Translations under genes and position numbers: made by a program
Source of the DNA: Lachnospiraceae bacterium
Lineage (GTDB): Bacteria; Bacillota; Clostridia; Lachnospirales; Lachnospiraceae
Assembly: GCA_910575105.1 (NCBI GenBank)
Contig: CAJTDK010000018.1
Span: 1-64,000 of the forward strand
Direction of reading: 5' to 3'
Length of the DNA: 64,000 nucleotides
Shown here: positions 34,301-42,968 of the stretch, piece by piece
Numbering within the stretch: the first letter of the stretch is position 1
Layout of the letters: the number at the start of each line of letters is the position of its first letter
Notes under the pieces: generated by a model
The model's input: only the letters and a program-made list of their open reading frames with translations
Told to the model about the DNA's origin: nothing
Database searches by the model: none

Positions 34301-34572
34301 GGGTCAACAAACTGTATGAGGGCCGACCGAATATTCTGGATATGATCACCAACGGCCAGATCGATCTCATCGTCAACTCTCCTGTGGGGAAGGACAGCGT
34401 GCATGATGACAGTTATCTGCGCAAGGCGGCCATCAAGTCCAAGATTCCTTATATGACTACCATCGCTGCCGCCCGGGCAACCGCAAAGGGAATCCGCTAT
34501 GTAAAAGAGCATGGTAATGGGGAAGTGAAATCCTTGCAGACGCTGCACGGCGAGATCCGCGATAAAGAATAG
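31345..34572 (+). CDS. carB: Carbamoyl-phosphate synthase large subunit
   Basis: The 1075-aa protein is full length: [20 protein letters not shown], the first ATP-grasp half, an oligomerization region, a second ATP-grasp half beginning [20 protein letters not shown], and a C-terminal allosteric domain ([20 protein letters not shown]...[15 protein letters not shown]). It uses bicarbonate, ammonia and two ATP to make carbamoyl phosphate for arginine and pyrimidines. ATG 31345 has AAAGGAGG upstream. carA is not adjacent, so the glutaminase subunit must lie elsewhere. ARG-box-like sites suggest arginine control. Confidence 0.97.
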   Translation: [1075 protein letters not shown]

Positions 34573-35013
34573 CTGTGCCGGGTATGGGATGATTCTTTTG
34601 TAACCGGCAGATAGTGCACTCCCTCTATAATCCGATATAAATACCGATATTATAACATACAGACTGTTTGTATGTTATGATATCGGTATTAATTTATAAG
34701 GAGAAAACGGACATGAAACATAAAGAGCATTATAATGCTGTCTTTCTGAGAGCCGCCTCAGTTTCTCGCAGTTCCCCGGAGAGAGCATGAAAACGCTCCA
34801 CCGCCGCCTCGGTGCCGGGGGCCATCGTTCCATCGCCCATAAGGTCATGCTCCCACAGATACTGTACAGAAAAGATGTAACTGTATGTCCATGTTGCGGT
34901 GGAACCATGTCTTATGAAGTCTGTACCGGATGGGCACACCAAAGAAGGGTGCAGGATTAGAAAAAAATTGATAGCTGGCAGATATAAGAGGATTACGATT
35001 TATAATAACAAAA
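34573..35013. other. Intergenic region after carB with gene remnants
   Basis: After the palindrome (34640-34690), ATG 34713 opens a 25-codon frame with a good AAGGAG site but no recognisable product. The minus strand at 34730-34942 reads YLWEHDLMGDGTMAPGTEAA, VERFHALSGELRETEAAL, which looks like true coding text of an ICE-type protein cut at both ends. The plus strand at about 34860-34960 reads VTVCPCCGGTMSYEVCTGWA, a zinc-finger-like scrap. I support no intact gene. Confidence 0.4.
34640..34690. repeat. Long perfect-type palindrome after carB
   Basis: 22-bp arms (34640-34661 and 34669-34690) with one mismatch and a 7-base loop GACTGTT. The arms start AATACCGATAT and end CATACA. No T-run follows, so it is not a standard terminator. 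It stands between carB and the composition change to A+T-rich DNA. Confidence 0.8.
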
Positions 35014-35056
35014 CATGACACAAGTCATGGAAAAGGGTATTTCTTATTACTATAAT
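35014..35056 (+). promoter_or_regulatory. Crp/Fnr-type activated promoter of the hydrolase
   Basis: CATGAC-ACAA-GTCATG (35014-35029), centre 35021.5, and -10 TATAAT at 35051-35056. With a start about seven bases after the -10, the site centre is near -41.5, the class II activator position. No good -35 is present, as expected for such promoters. Confidence 0.6.
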
Positions 35057-35126
35057 AGAATCTAGATATACGAATTACCCTTTTGTGGGCAGTTCAACAA
35101 TACAGTTAAGTAAGGAGAAAAACAAA

Positions 35127-35945
35127 ATGGAAAAAACAGGTTTATTTCAGGAAAAAGAAGTTATGATTTGTGGTAAAGATCACGAAATTCCAGCAATAGT
35201 AACGCTTCCGCAAAAAGAGATTGCAGGTGCTGTTGTTATGCTGCATGGCACATGTTCGCAAAAAAATGAAGTTGGTGATGGATATAAGACAGCGGCTGAA
35301 ATACTAGCGAAAGATTTTTGTCTTGCAACGATTCGCTTCGATTTCATGGGATGTGGAGATTCAAAAGAACCTCATAGAAATTTTGATTTTCAAGTGGCAT
35401 ATGAAGAAACAATGGCTGCAAAAAAATATTTACAGGATCAATTAAATCAAGATGTAAAATTAGGTATCATGGGATGGAGCCAGGGGGGGATGCACGCAAT
35501 GCTGACAGCTTCCAAAGTTCCAGATGACTTTGCTGCTGTGGTTACCTGGGCGGGTGCAGGTACGATGAGAGAGGGATTATTGACAGACGAGCGTTATGAT
35601 GAGGCTAAGAAAAACGGAAAATTTACTATAGATACGCCTTGGGGAACTTCAGTTGAAATTGGATTATCTTGGAGTGAAGACGTCATGCATACGGATGTGC
35701 TTGGCGAATTTAGCAAGTATCATGGACCGGTATTAGCAATTAATGGAACGGAGGATAAAATTGTAAACCCTAGACATGCAGCCGCTATTGCTGAGACGTC
35801 GACCCATCCATATTCGAAAGAATATTTAATAGAAGGGGCGGATCATATATTCAATGCAAAAGATAAAGATGCAAAGAAACTAAAATTGGCTATTAAAGAA
35901 ACTGGCAAATTTTTCGAAAAAATGTTAAGCAGTAGCCAGAAGTAG
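35127..35945 (+). CDS. Alpha/beta hydrolase (acyl esterase type)
   Basis: The 272-aa hydrolase has an oxyanion region (VVMLHGTCSQKNE), nucleophile elbow GWSQGG (Ser about residue 120), an acid in INGTEDKIVNP and a final His in EGADHIFN, a complete triad. There is no signal peptide, so it is cytoplasmic. The substrate is unknown; homologues are annotated as esterases, peptidases or dienelactone-hydrolase-like. ATG 35127 has AAGGAG upstream. It precedes the Crp-type regulator by 58 bp, and both likely share the promoter at 35014-35056. Confidence 0.82.
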   Translation: MEKTGLFQEKEVMICGKDHEIPAIVTLPQKEIAGAVVMLHGTCSQKNEVGDGYKTAAEILAKDFCLATIRFDFMGCGDSKEPHRNFDFQVAYEETMAAKKYLQDQLNQDVKLGIMGWSQGGMHAMLTASKVPDDFAAVVTWAGAGTMREGLLTDERYDEAKKNGKFTIDTPWGTSVEIGLSWSEDVMHTDVLGEFSKYHGPVLAINGTEDKIVNPRHAAAIAETSTHPYSKEYLIEGADHIFNAKDKDAKKLKLAIKETGKFFEKMLSSSQK

Positions 35946-36003
35946 AACAATATCTGCTATAATTTTAAAGAAATATGTTTTTAAATTATAGAAGGAGATA
36001 GAT

Positions 36004-36717
36004 ATGGTAAAAAATAAATGTTCTGACCTATATTATTTGGTGAAGGTAATTAATGAGCAAAATCAAGAAGGAGTCTTTAAATTAAATGAAATAAAACCAT
36101 TACTGAATAACGACATGTCTATTAAAAGAGTTCCTAAAAATGAAATTATACATCCGGGTGAAATTGATGTCGACTATGCCTGCTATATAATTAGAGGCAG
36201 TTTTTTTAAGTATCGAACTGAAAAAAAGGGAGGGATTAATTTTTTGAGTAAAGAGAAGGCTCCGGCGTGGAGTTGTCTGGATAAAATACTGGATCCAGAA
36301 CATTCTAATTTTGTTGAGGCCAAAGCGTTGGAAGAGTGTACTGTTTTATATGTTAAACGAGACTATATTATTCGATGTTTGGAAGAAAATAGTAGATTTG
36401 TTTTGGGAATGTTAAAAGATATGCTTACATTAACTTCAACTATGTCTATGAAATCAGATCGATTGTTATTTAACGATGCAAAAGAACATTTATTATTTTA
36501 TATTTTAGAATATTGGAATCGGACGAATCAAGGAAAAAAAAGATGCAGGATAGAAATGAAGAATGACTATATTGCTGCAGAATTAGGAGTAAATGTTCGG
36601 ACAATATATCGAACAAAAAAGGTTCTAGAAGATGAAGGATTGATTACGTTAGAGAAAGGAAAGATTTTTGTAAAGCAAGAACAAATCGAGCAGATCAAAT
36701 TAAAATTATATAACTAA
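36004..36717 (+). CDS. Crp/Fnr-family transcriptional regulator
   Basis: In this 237-aa protein residues 35-150 resemble a cyclic-nucleotide-binding beta-roll (IIHPGEIDVDYACYIIRGSF..., ALEECTVLYVKRDYII). Residues 170-230 form the Crp winged helix (KNDYIAAELGVNVRTIYRTK, KVLEDEGLI). The FNR-type N-terminal cysteine cluster is absent. GAAGGAGATAGAT precedes ATG 36004. It probably activates the two nearby promoters with TGAC-N4-GTCA sites, its own unit and the nucleoside cluster. The effector is unknown; a nucleoside-derived signal is possible from context. Confidence 0.85.
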   Translation: MVKNKCSDLYYLVKVINEQNQEGVFKLNEIKPLLNNDMSIKRVPKNEIIHPGEIDVDYACYIIRGSFFKYRTEKKGGINFLSKEKAPAWSCLDKILDPEHSNFVEAKALEECTVLYVKRDYIIRCLEENSRFVLGMLKDMLTLTSTMSMKSDRLLFNDAKEHLLFYILEYWNRTNQGKKRCRIEMKNDYIAAELGVNVRTIYRTKKVLEDEGLITLEKGKIFVKQEQIEQIKLKLYN

Positions 36718-36736
36718 AATCTGGATATTCGTTGTA

Positions 36737-36770
36737 AAAGGTTATGCATGAAAAGCATAACCTTTTTATT
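36737..36770 (+). terminator. Terminator of the hydrolase-regulator unit
   Basis: AAAGGTTATGC (36737-36747), a seven-base loop, then GCATAACCTTT (36755-36765) and TTTATT. Confidence 0.87.
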
Positions 36771-36861
36771 CTGATGATAAAGTGCTTGTAATATCTTTTG
36801 TTGATATTATGCACAAAATAGAGACAACTTATATGTGAAAAATGTACAAAATAAAGGGAAA

Positions 36862-36904
36862 CATGACGCGTGTCAGTGTTTCAATAAAACAAAAATAGTA
36901 GAAT
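36862..36904 (+). promoter_or_regulatory. Crp/Fnr-type activated promoter of the nucleoside cluster
   Basis: TGAC-GCGT-GTCA (36864-36875), centre 36869.5, with -10 TAGAAT at 36899-36904. The distance from centre to -10 end is 34.5 bases, exactly as at the hydrolase promoter. Confidence 0.6.
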
Positions 36905-36927
36905 ATAAAAAACAAAGGAGGAGAAAA

Positions 36928-36969
36928 ATGACGAAAAATATTTTAAAGGAGATGATTACATATTATTAG
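36928..36969 (+). CDS. Possible 13-aa leader peptide (MTKNILKEMITYY)
   Basis: A short frame with a strong AAAGGAGG site lies in the leader of the nucleoside cluster. Its own codons contain AAAGGAG, and it ends 44 bases before the next gene. It could be a translated leader affecting downstream initiation. Function is not proven. Confidence 0.25.
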   Translation: MTKNILKEMITYY

Positions 36970-37013
36970 AACAGACATACAGCGTGGATTAAAGAGGCTG
37001 AAGATGGGGATGA

Positions 37014-37694
37014 GTGGATTTGAAGCAACATAAAACTAAAAAAGGAAGCATTGCTACAAAAAGTTTTTTTATATTTTTAGCTGTGAATTTGATTGGATTG
37101 GCGGTTGCGCTAATTTTAGAAAGCGGATTAGGATGTGAACCTATTGGGTTGCTTTGTGATGGAGTTGCGCATGCTTTATCTATTCCATTTGGAAGGGGAT
37201 GCTTTATTTATAATTTTTCAACTATTATATTGGCTCTGCTCGTTGCAAAAAAGAATCTTGGAATGGGAACGGTTGTTTATGGTTTGCTGTCTGGCTTTTT
37301 TATCGATTTTTATCGTGATATATTACTTGGTTTTGCATTGGGGCAGCGAGGCATTTTGATAGCTGTTATAGTATTCGCTGTTGGAGAGCTTATGATGGCG
37401 GCAGCGTTTGCATTACTGATGGAGTTGAAACTGGGTATGACCGCATTGGACGCTTTTTTAGTAAAGATTGAAGAACTGCTACATATTCCTTATGCTTTTC
37501 TTAAAATTGGAATGGATATTTGCTTTGTTATTACAGGATATTTACTTGGCGGCACATTTGGAATCGGAACAATTGTATCGGCTATACTGACAGGGATATT
37601 GGTAAAACAGTGGGCGAAAATATTTGGATGGCTAAAAAAAGAGGCACAAGGAATTTATGCAAGAGGAGGCGAAAGTAATTATGAAGAAGTATAA
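37014..37694 (+). CDS. YczE/YitT-like integral membrane protein
   Basis: This 226-aa protein has about five or six membrane segments. [36 protein letters not shown] and [20 protein letters not shown] are features of the YczE/YyaS/YitT family of unknown transport function. The start is GTG 37014, with GGGGA just upstream. It overlaps deoB by 14 bases. The position at the head of a nucleoside cluster suggests uptake or export of a nucleoside or sugar, by inference only. Confidence 0.72.
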   Translation: MDLKQHKTKKGSIATKSFFIFLAVNLIGLAVALILESGLGCEPIGLLCDGVAHALSIPFGRGCFIYNFSTIILALLVAKKNLGMGTVVYGLLSGFFIDFYRDILLGFALGQRGILIAVIVFAVGELMMAAAFALLMELKLGMTALDAFLVKIEELLHIPYAFLKIGMDICFVITGYLLGGTFGIGTIVSAILTGILVKQWAKIFGWLKKEAQGIYARGGESNYEEV

Positions 37695-38871
37695 AAGGAT
37701 TTTTGTGGTTGTTTTGGATTCCCTTGGAATTGGGGCAATGCCAGACTCGGGAAAATTTGGCGATTATAATGTAGACACCTTGGGGCATATTGCAGAAAGT
37801 GCGGTTGATTTGCAAATCCCAAATTTGCAGCAATTGGGTATTGCTAATTTGCATAAATTAAAAGGAATTGAACCGGTAGAGAGTCCTAAAGCGGTATACA
37901 TGGAAATGAATGAGAAAAGTGCCGGAAAAGATACGATGACTGGTCATTGGGAAATGATGGGGCTTTACATTCAAAAGCCGTTTCAGACATTTTCTGTACA
38001 TGGTTTTCCGAAAGAACTGATTGAACAGTTAGAGGAAAAAACAGGGCATAAAGTAATAGGAAACAAAAGTGCTAGCGGTACAGAGATTTTAGATGAATTA
38101 GCAGAAGAAGAAATTGCAACAGGACATATGATTGTCTATACATCGGCGGATTCGGTCCTTCAAATTTGCGGAAATGAGGAAACATTTGGTCTGGATGAGT
38201 TATATCGTTGTTGTGAAATTGCACGGGAGTTAACTATGAAGGATGAATGGAAAGTAGGAAGAGTAATTGCAAGACCGTATACCGGACGGAAAAAGGGAGA
38301 GTTTAAGAGAACATCGAATCGTCATGACTATGCATTGAAACCATATGGAAAAACTGTGTTGGATACATTAAAAGAAAACGGGTTTTCAGTTATTTCCGTA
38401 GGAAAAATTAAAGATATTTTTGATGGAGAAGGAATTACTGAATTTTACAAATCAAGATCATCTATTCATGGAATGGAGCAGACGATAGAGCTTACAGAGA
38501 AGGATTTTACAGGACTATGCTTCGTGAATTTAGTGGATTTTGATGCTCTTTGGGGACATAGAAGAGATGTAGATGGCTATGCGAAGGAATTAGAAAAATT
38601 CGATAAGAAATTAGAAGATTTGCTGGGAAAGCTGGAGGAAGAAGATTTGTTGATTTTAACAGCCGATCATGGCAACGATCCTACTTACACGGGAACTGAC
38701 CATACAAGAGAGAAAGTGCCGTTTATAGCGTATTCTCCTTCGATGAAAAACACAGGCGGTTTATTAGCGAGTGATACTTTTGCCGTAATCGGAGCAACTA
38801 TTGCAGATAATTTTGAAGTGGCTATGCCGGAGGGAACAATAGGAACATCAATTTTAGAAAAACTTATGTAA
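37681..38871 (+). CDS. deoB: Phosphopentomutase
   Basis: This 396-aa alkaline-phosphatase-superfamily enzyme has [20 protein letters not shown] (metal Asp), [13 protein letters not shown] (phosphorylated Thr) and [20 protein letters not shown] (metal Asp/His ligands). It converts (deoxy)ribose 1-phosphate to 5-phosphate in nucleoside catabolism. ATG 37681 has GAGGAGG upstream, within the end of the preceding gene, which implies coupling. Confidence 0.97.
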   Translation: MKKYKRIFVVVLDSLGIGAMPDSGKFGDYNVDTLGHIAESAVDLQIPNLQQLGIANLHKLKGIEPVESPKAVYMEMNEKSAGKDTMTGHWEMMGLYIQKPFQTFSVHGFPKELIEQLEEKTGHKVIGNKSASGTEILDELAEEEIATGHMIVYTSADSVLQICGNEETFGLDELYRCCEIARELTMKDEWKVGRVIARPYTGRKKGEFKRTSNRHDYALKPYGKTVLDTLKENGFSVISVGKIKDIFDGEGITEFYKSRSSIHGMEQTIELTEKDFTGLCFVNLVDFDALWGHRRDVDGYAKELEKFDKKLEDLLGKLEEEDLLILTADHGNDPTYTGTDHTREKVPFIAYSPSMKNTGGLLASDTFAVIGATIADNFEVAMPEGTIGTSILEKLM

Positions 38872-38899
38872 ATGAAAAGACAGGAAGGAGAAATGTACT

Positions 38900-39736
38900 A
38901 TGTTTTATGAGCAAGTAAAAAAAAGTGCGGATTATATTTGTTCAAAGGTAGATATGAAACCAGATGTGGCGATTATTTTAGGAAGCGGATTAGGGAAAAT
39001 CGTGGACATTATGGAAAACAGGCAGGTTGTGCCATATAAGGAAATCCCCTGTTTTCCACAAAGCTCTGTTGCAGGTCATGCCGGGAATCTGGTTTTCGGA
39101 ACTATCAGCGATACAAAGATTATGGCATTACAGGGGCGTTTTCATTATTATGAAGGTTTTGCTATGAAAGAAGTAGCATATCCTGTTTACGTTATGAAAT
39201 TACTGGGAATAGAGAATATGATTGTTACAAATGCATGTGGTGGAATTAATCCGACATTTGAACCTGGTGATTTAATGATTATTGATGATTTTATCAATTC
39301 TGTTGGTACTAACCCATTGCACGGAGAAAATGATGAAAGGTTTGGACCGAGATTCCCGGATATGTCAGAACCATATGACGGACTGCTGAGAGAAAAGGCT
39401 GAAAAGATTGCAAACCAGCTGGATATTAAAGTTAAACATGGGGTCTATACATTATTTCAGGGACCATATTATGAATCAGCAGCAGAAATCAGAATGTTTA
39501 AAGCAGTGGGAAGTGACGCGATCGGAATGTCAACTGTACCAGAAACGATCGTGGCAAATTATGCAGGAATTAAAACGTTAGGAATTGCATGTATTACAAA
39601 TATGGCAACCGGGATTCGAACAGGAAAACATAGTCACCAGGAAGTCGTTGAAATTGCAGAGCGATCCAGCAAAAAGCTTTGTGCGTGGATGGAAGAATTG
39701 TTGAGACAGTGGAATACAGTAATAAATAAGAATTAG
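38900..39736 (+). CDS. Purine-nucleoside phosphorylase (trimeric, PunA type)
   Basis: This 278-aa enzyme has ILGSGLGKIVDIME (phosphate loop), FPQSSVAGHAGNLVFG, MALQGRFHYYEG, VTNACGGINPTFEPGDLMII and GSDAIGMSTVPETIVAN. These mark class II (trimeric) PNP, which cleaves guanosine and inosine with phosphate. Its ribose 1-phosphate product feeds DeoB directly upstream. AAGGAG precedes ATG 38900. Confidence 0.95.
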   Translation: MFYEQVKKSADYICSKVDMKPDVAIILGSGLGKIVDIMENRQVVPYKEIPCFPQSSVAGHAGNLVFGTISDTKIMALQGRFHYYEGFAMKEVAYPVYVMKLLGIENMIVTNACGGINPTFEPGDLMIIDDFINSVGTNPLHGENDERFGPRFPDMSEPYDGLLREKAEKIANQLDIKVKHGVYTLFQGPYYESAAEIRMFKAVGSDAIGMSTVPETIVANYAGIKTLGIACITNMATGIRTGKHSHQEVVEIAERSSKKLCAWMEELLRQWNTVINKN

Positions 39737-39767
39737 AAAAAAGTGAAGAAAAATGGAGAGAAACAAA

Positions 39768-41150
39768 ATGAATAATGAAGAAAAATACACTCAGAAAATC
39801 AGCGTGTTTGAAAAAGCTGCAATTCTTACAAGCGGTTTGGGAAACTTTCCGTTATTTGCACTGATGTCAAGCTTCCTGACCTATTTTTATACAAATGTTA
39901 TTGGATTGGATCCGGGAGTTATTGGAATGATTCTTTTGATTTCCAGACTTCTTGACGGAGTATCCGACATCATATTTGGAAATATTATTGACAAAACACG
40001 CACTTCCAAAGGAGTATGCAGACCGTGGATATTTAGATGTGCTTTTTTAATTGCATTGGCAATCGTTATGCTCTTTACTGTTCCAAACGGAAGTACTGGT
40101 TTAAAACTAGCATATGTATTTATTACATACAATCTATCATCTGTGGTGATCTATACAATATCAACAACTGCTGTGGTAAGCCTTCCGACCTATATTACGA
40201 GAAACCCGAGACAGCAGACTTTATTATATGCTTTAAATAATTTCGGTGTGGGTATTGCAAATGTTACGATTACAACGTTTACGTTGAATTTTGTCAGATA
40301 TTTTGGGAATGATCAGAAAGCGTGGATTATCGTTGTCTGCATTTATGCAATATTAAGTGCCTGCTTTTTATTCTATACAGGGGCCGCAAGCAAGGAATAT
40401 GTTAATCCGGATGAAGTGTCCAAGGGAAAAGCAAAGGAATCATTAGTAGTTTCTTTGAAATGTAGTTTACAGAATAAGTATTGGTTTTTAATGTTAGGAA
40501 TTATTATTTTAGGAGTGGGAGTATTTGGAACAAGCCTTCAGATGCACACTTATTATGCGCAATATATACTGGGAAATGTTGAACTTGCAGGAAAGATGAA
40601 TTCAGCGTATACTATACCATCTTTATTCGTAGGATTTCTTATTGTATCTTTTGGTCAATATGTAAACAGAAAAAAGGCTGTAATAGGTGCATGTGCTCTT
40701 CAGCTTTTGGGGTGTGTATTAATTGTGTTTGCTCCGACATCTATGCCGATATTGATATTTGCGTCTGTAATAAAAGGTATAGGTTATGGCGGTGTGATGG
40801 GATTTAAAAATGCAATGCTGGCCGCCAGTATTGAATACGGACAGTGGAAAACGGGCGTTCGAAGTCAGGCGATCTTTATGGCGGCTAATGGATTTGGACA
40901 GAAAGTTGGAGGCGGTATTATCACAGCTGTCATTGGCGGAATAATGTCTCTTACAGGATTTAATGGAATGGCAGAATCCCTGTCAACACAGGCATTAGGA
41001 GGTATCCGTAGTCTTTATATTTTAATGCCTATCATTTTAACCGTATTAGAATTAATTTTCATTATGATGTATGATTTGGATAAAAAATATGATGGAATTA
41101 TGAAAGATTTGGCAGAAGGTAAAACTGCAATCTCTCAGCAGTCAGAGTAA
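39768..41150 (+). CDS. GPH-family (MFS_2) sugar/nucleoside cation symporter
   Basis: This 460-aa transporter has about 12 membrane segments. LISRLLDGVSDIIFGNIIDK, the TRTSKGVCRPWIF loop and the two-fold repeat mark the glycoside-pentoside-hexuronide:cation symporter family. ATG 39768 is preferred over ATG 39753 because GGAGAG lies between them at correct spacing. It follows PNP in the same transcription unit. Nucleoside or pentose import is inferred from the neighbours. Confidence 0.88.
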   Translation: MNNEEKYTQKISVFEKAAILTSGLGNFPLFALMSSFLTYFYTNVIGLDPGVIGMILLISRLLDGVSDIIFGNIIDKTRTSKGVCRPWIFRCAFLIALAIVMLFTVPNGSTGLKLAYVFITYNLSSVVIYTISTTAVVSLPTYITRNPRQQTLLYALNNFGVGIANVTITTFTLNFVRYFGNDQKAWIIVVCIYAILSACFLFYTGAASKEYVNPDEVSKGKAKESLVVSLKCSLQNKYWFLMLGIIILGVGVFGTSLQMHTYYAQYILGNVELAGKMNSAYTIPSLFVGFLIVSFGQYVNRKKAVIGACALQLLGCVLIVFAPTSMPILIFASVIKGIGYGGVMGFKNAMLAASIEYGQWKTGVRSQAIFMAANGFGQKVGGGIITAVIGGIMSLTGFNGMAESLSTQALGGIRSLYILMPIILTVLELIFIMMYDLDKKYDGIMKDLAEGKTAISQQSE

Positions 41151-41335
41151 TATTAATAAAAACAATGTGTTAGCTATATTACAATTTTTTAAAGTGCTGT
41201 TTTCTGGACGCAAACGTAGTGGACTACACTGATGCCTGGAGAATGGCACTTTCAGGAAAATTGACAAAGAATTTAAGGTAAATATAATTGCATTAGAACG
41301 CCTGAATGAATGATTTCTAAGAGAGGTATAAAAAG

Positions 41336-42208
41336 ATGGAATATACGATTAAAGTAGAAAAAAACAGACCAGATATTGCGTTGTATACAGATATTGTATA
41401 TAAAAATTGTTGGCATGGATTTAGGACACAAAATATACCATTAAAAATTAATTTCCTGCGTCCATATTATAATCAATGGAAATGGGAAAAAGTTCCGCTA
41501 TTAATATGGTTAGAAGGTGGGGCGTGGAGAACATCTTCACCTGCCAGAAGAATACCAGAACTTACTTTTTATGCTTATTCTGGATATGCAGTTGCTAATG
41601 TTCAATATAGGGGAAGCAGTCAAAGTTTATGGCCGGCACAAATTGAAGATGTAAAGGAAGCAATCCGATATTTGAAAGTACATCATGAGCATTTTGGAAT
41701 TGATCCAAAACGCATTTGTATTGCAGGAGAGTCGGCAGGAGCGCACTTGGCGGCACTTGCCGCATTAACAGGAGGAACAGATAAATTCAAGACAGAGAAG
41801 TGGGAAAAAGTGTCTGATGATGTACAGGCAGCGATTTGCTGGTATTGCCCGGGGGATTTTTCAAAATTATCTGAACGTGGGGAAAAAGAGCAGGGGAATT
41901 ATGTTGCAATGCCAGAGCAGCTTCTTGTAAATCAAAAAATTGAAGAGATACCAGAATTGATTCGGGAAATTAGTCCTAAAACATATGTAGGTGATAATAT
42001 AGTGCCTTTTTTGTTCTTTCATGGCACGGAAGATCACTTAGTTCCTTTAAGTTGCAGTAAGTCACTTTATGAAGAGATCATAAATCATGGAGGAGAAGCA
42101 GATTACTATAATGTAGAAGGAGCTGAACATGCATCTGTTGAATTTTCACAAGAAGAAATACAGCAAACTATGCTTACTTTCTTAAATAAACATGTAAAGA
42201 AAAAATGA
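41336..42208 (+). CDS. Alpha/beta hydrolase, esterase/lipase family
   Basis: The 290-aa protein has LIWLEGGAWRTSSPARRIPE (oxyanion HGGxW-like, with EGG), nucleophile AGESAGAHLAAL, acid FHGTEDHLVP and final His EGAEHASVEF, the triad of BD-FAE/acetylesterase-type hydrolases. No signal peptide is present. AGAGAGG precedes ATG 41336. It is separated from the transporter by 185 bp that include an imperfect AAAGTGC...GCACTTT hairpin (41191-41252). The natural ester is unknown. Confidence 0.83.
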   Translation: MEYTIKVEKNRPDIALYTDIVYKNCWHGFRTQNIPLKINFLRPYYNQWKWEKVPLLIWLEGGAWRTSSPARRIPELTFYAYSGYAVANVQYRGSSQSLWPAQIEDVKEAIRYLKVHHEHFGIDPKRICIAGESAGAHLAALAALTGGTDKFKTEKWEKVSDDVQAAICWYCPGDFSKLSERGEKEQGNYVAMPEQLLVNQKIEEIPELIREISPKTYVGDNIVPFLFFHGTEDHLVPLSCSKSLYEEIINHGGEADYYNVEGAEHASVEFSQEEIQQTMLTFLNKHVKKK

Positions 42209-42241
42209 AAATGATAAAAATTCGAAAATAACGAATGATTT

Positions 42242-42320
42242 GTCTCAATCATTTTTAATAATATAATGCCCATTTATAGCATCGATATGAGATGTACACA
42301 ATTAAAAAAATGATTGAGAC
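42242..42320. repeat. 15-bp perfect inverted repeat around an A+T-rich gap
   Basis: GTCTCAATCATTTTT (42242-42256) and AAAAATGATTGAGAC (42306-42320) are 49 bp apart. AATGATT just upstream can pair with the same arm, giving alternative folds. They lie between the esterase gene and the IS remnant. Confidence 0.75.
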
Positions 42321-42342
42321 TATTATTAGTTTGGAATAGTCA

Positions 42343-42968
42343 GTGTCTGAGGTAGTGTAAAATAGTTTGTGTTTTTGGTAAAAAATGCTTCCTTTTTGGT
42401 AAGAATTAAGATATGACAATTCTTATGGAAAAGGAGTATTTTTATGGCAGTTGCTAAGGAGCAAATTCGACAAATTATCTCACAAAATAACATTAACAAC
42501 GTAGCAGATGTGTATTCTCTTCTTAAAGAAAGTTTCAAAGATATCCTCCAGGAACTTATGGAAGCAGAACGCGATGCTGCCCTCGGCTATGAGTAAAATC
42601 AAAAGGGTAATCTTCTGACAGATAACAAAAGAAATGGTCATTCACCCAAAACACTCAAAAGCCAATACGGAGAATTTCAAATTGATGTCCCACGGGATCG
42701 AAACGGAGAATTCGAACCAAAGCTTATCCCTAAATACCAAAGAGACATTTCTGGAATCGAAGAAAAAGTGATCTCACTTTATGCAAGAGGAATGAGTACA
42801 CGTGATATTCATGATCAGATCAATGACCTGTATGGGATTGAAGTATCCGCTGAAATGGTCAGCAAGATCACAGATAAAATCCTGCCCCAGGTAAAAGAAT
42901 GGCAGTCCCGCCCTTTAAACCCGGTCTATCCTTTTGTATTTATGGACTGTATCCACTATCATGGGATC
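42343..42968 (+). mobile_element. IS256-family insertion sequence remnant
   Basis: The left end GTGTCTGAGGTAGTGTAAAA (42343) and 75 bp of leader precede an IS256-type transposase start. The element is cut at about 42968, with no right end. Confidence 0.75.
42444..42968 (+). pseudogene. IS256-family transposase, truncated with a nonsense codon
   Basis: MAVAKEQIRQIISQNNINNV, ADVYSLLKESFKDILQELME, AERDAALGYE then TAA (42594) where Lys is expected (GYEKNQKGN), followed in frame by GHSPKTLKSQYGEFQIDVPRD, RDISGIEEKVISLYARGMST and VYPFVFMDCIHYH. This is the Mutator/IS256 transposase up to the first catalytic Asp (MDCIHY). The catalytic core beyond that is lost, so it is dead. Confidence 0.87.

Noticed and set aside
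34713-34790. 25-codon gene after the carB palindrome
   Set aside because: A good ribosome binding site but no recognisable product, and the minus strand there carries more gene-like text.
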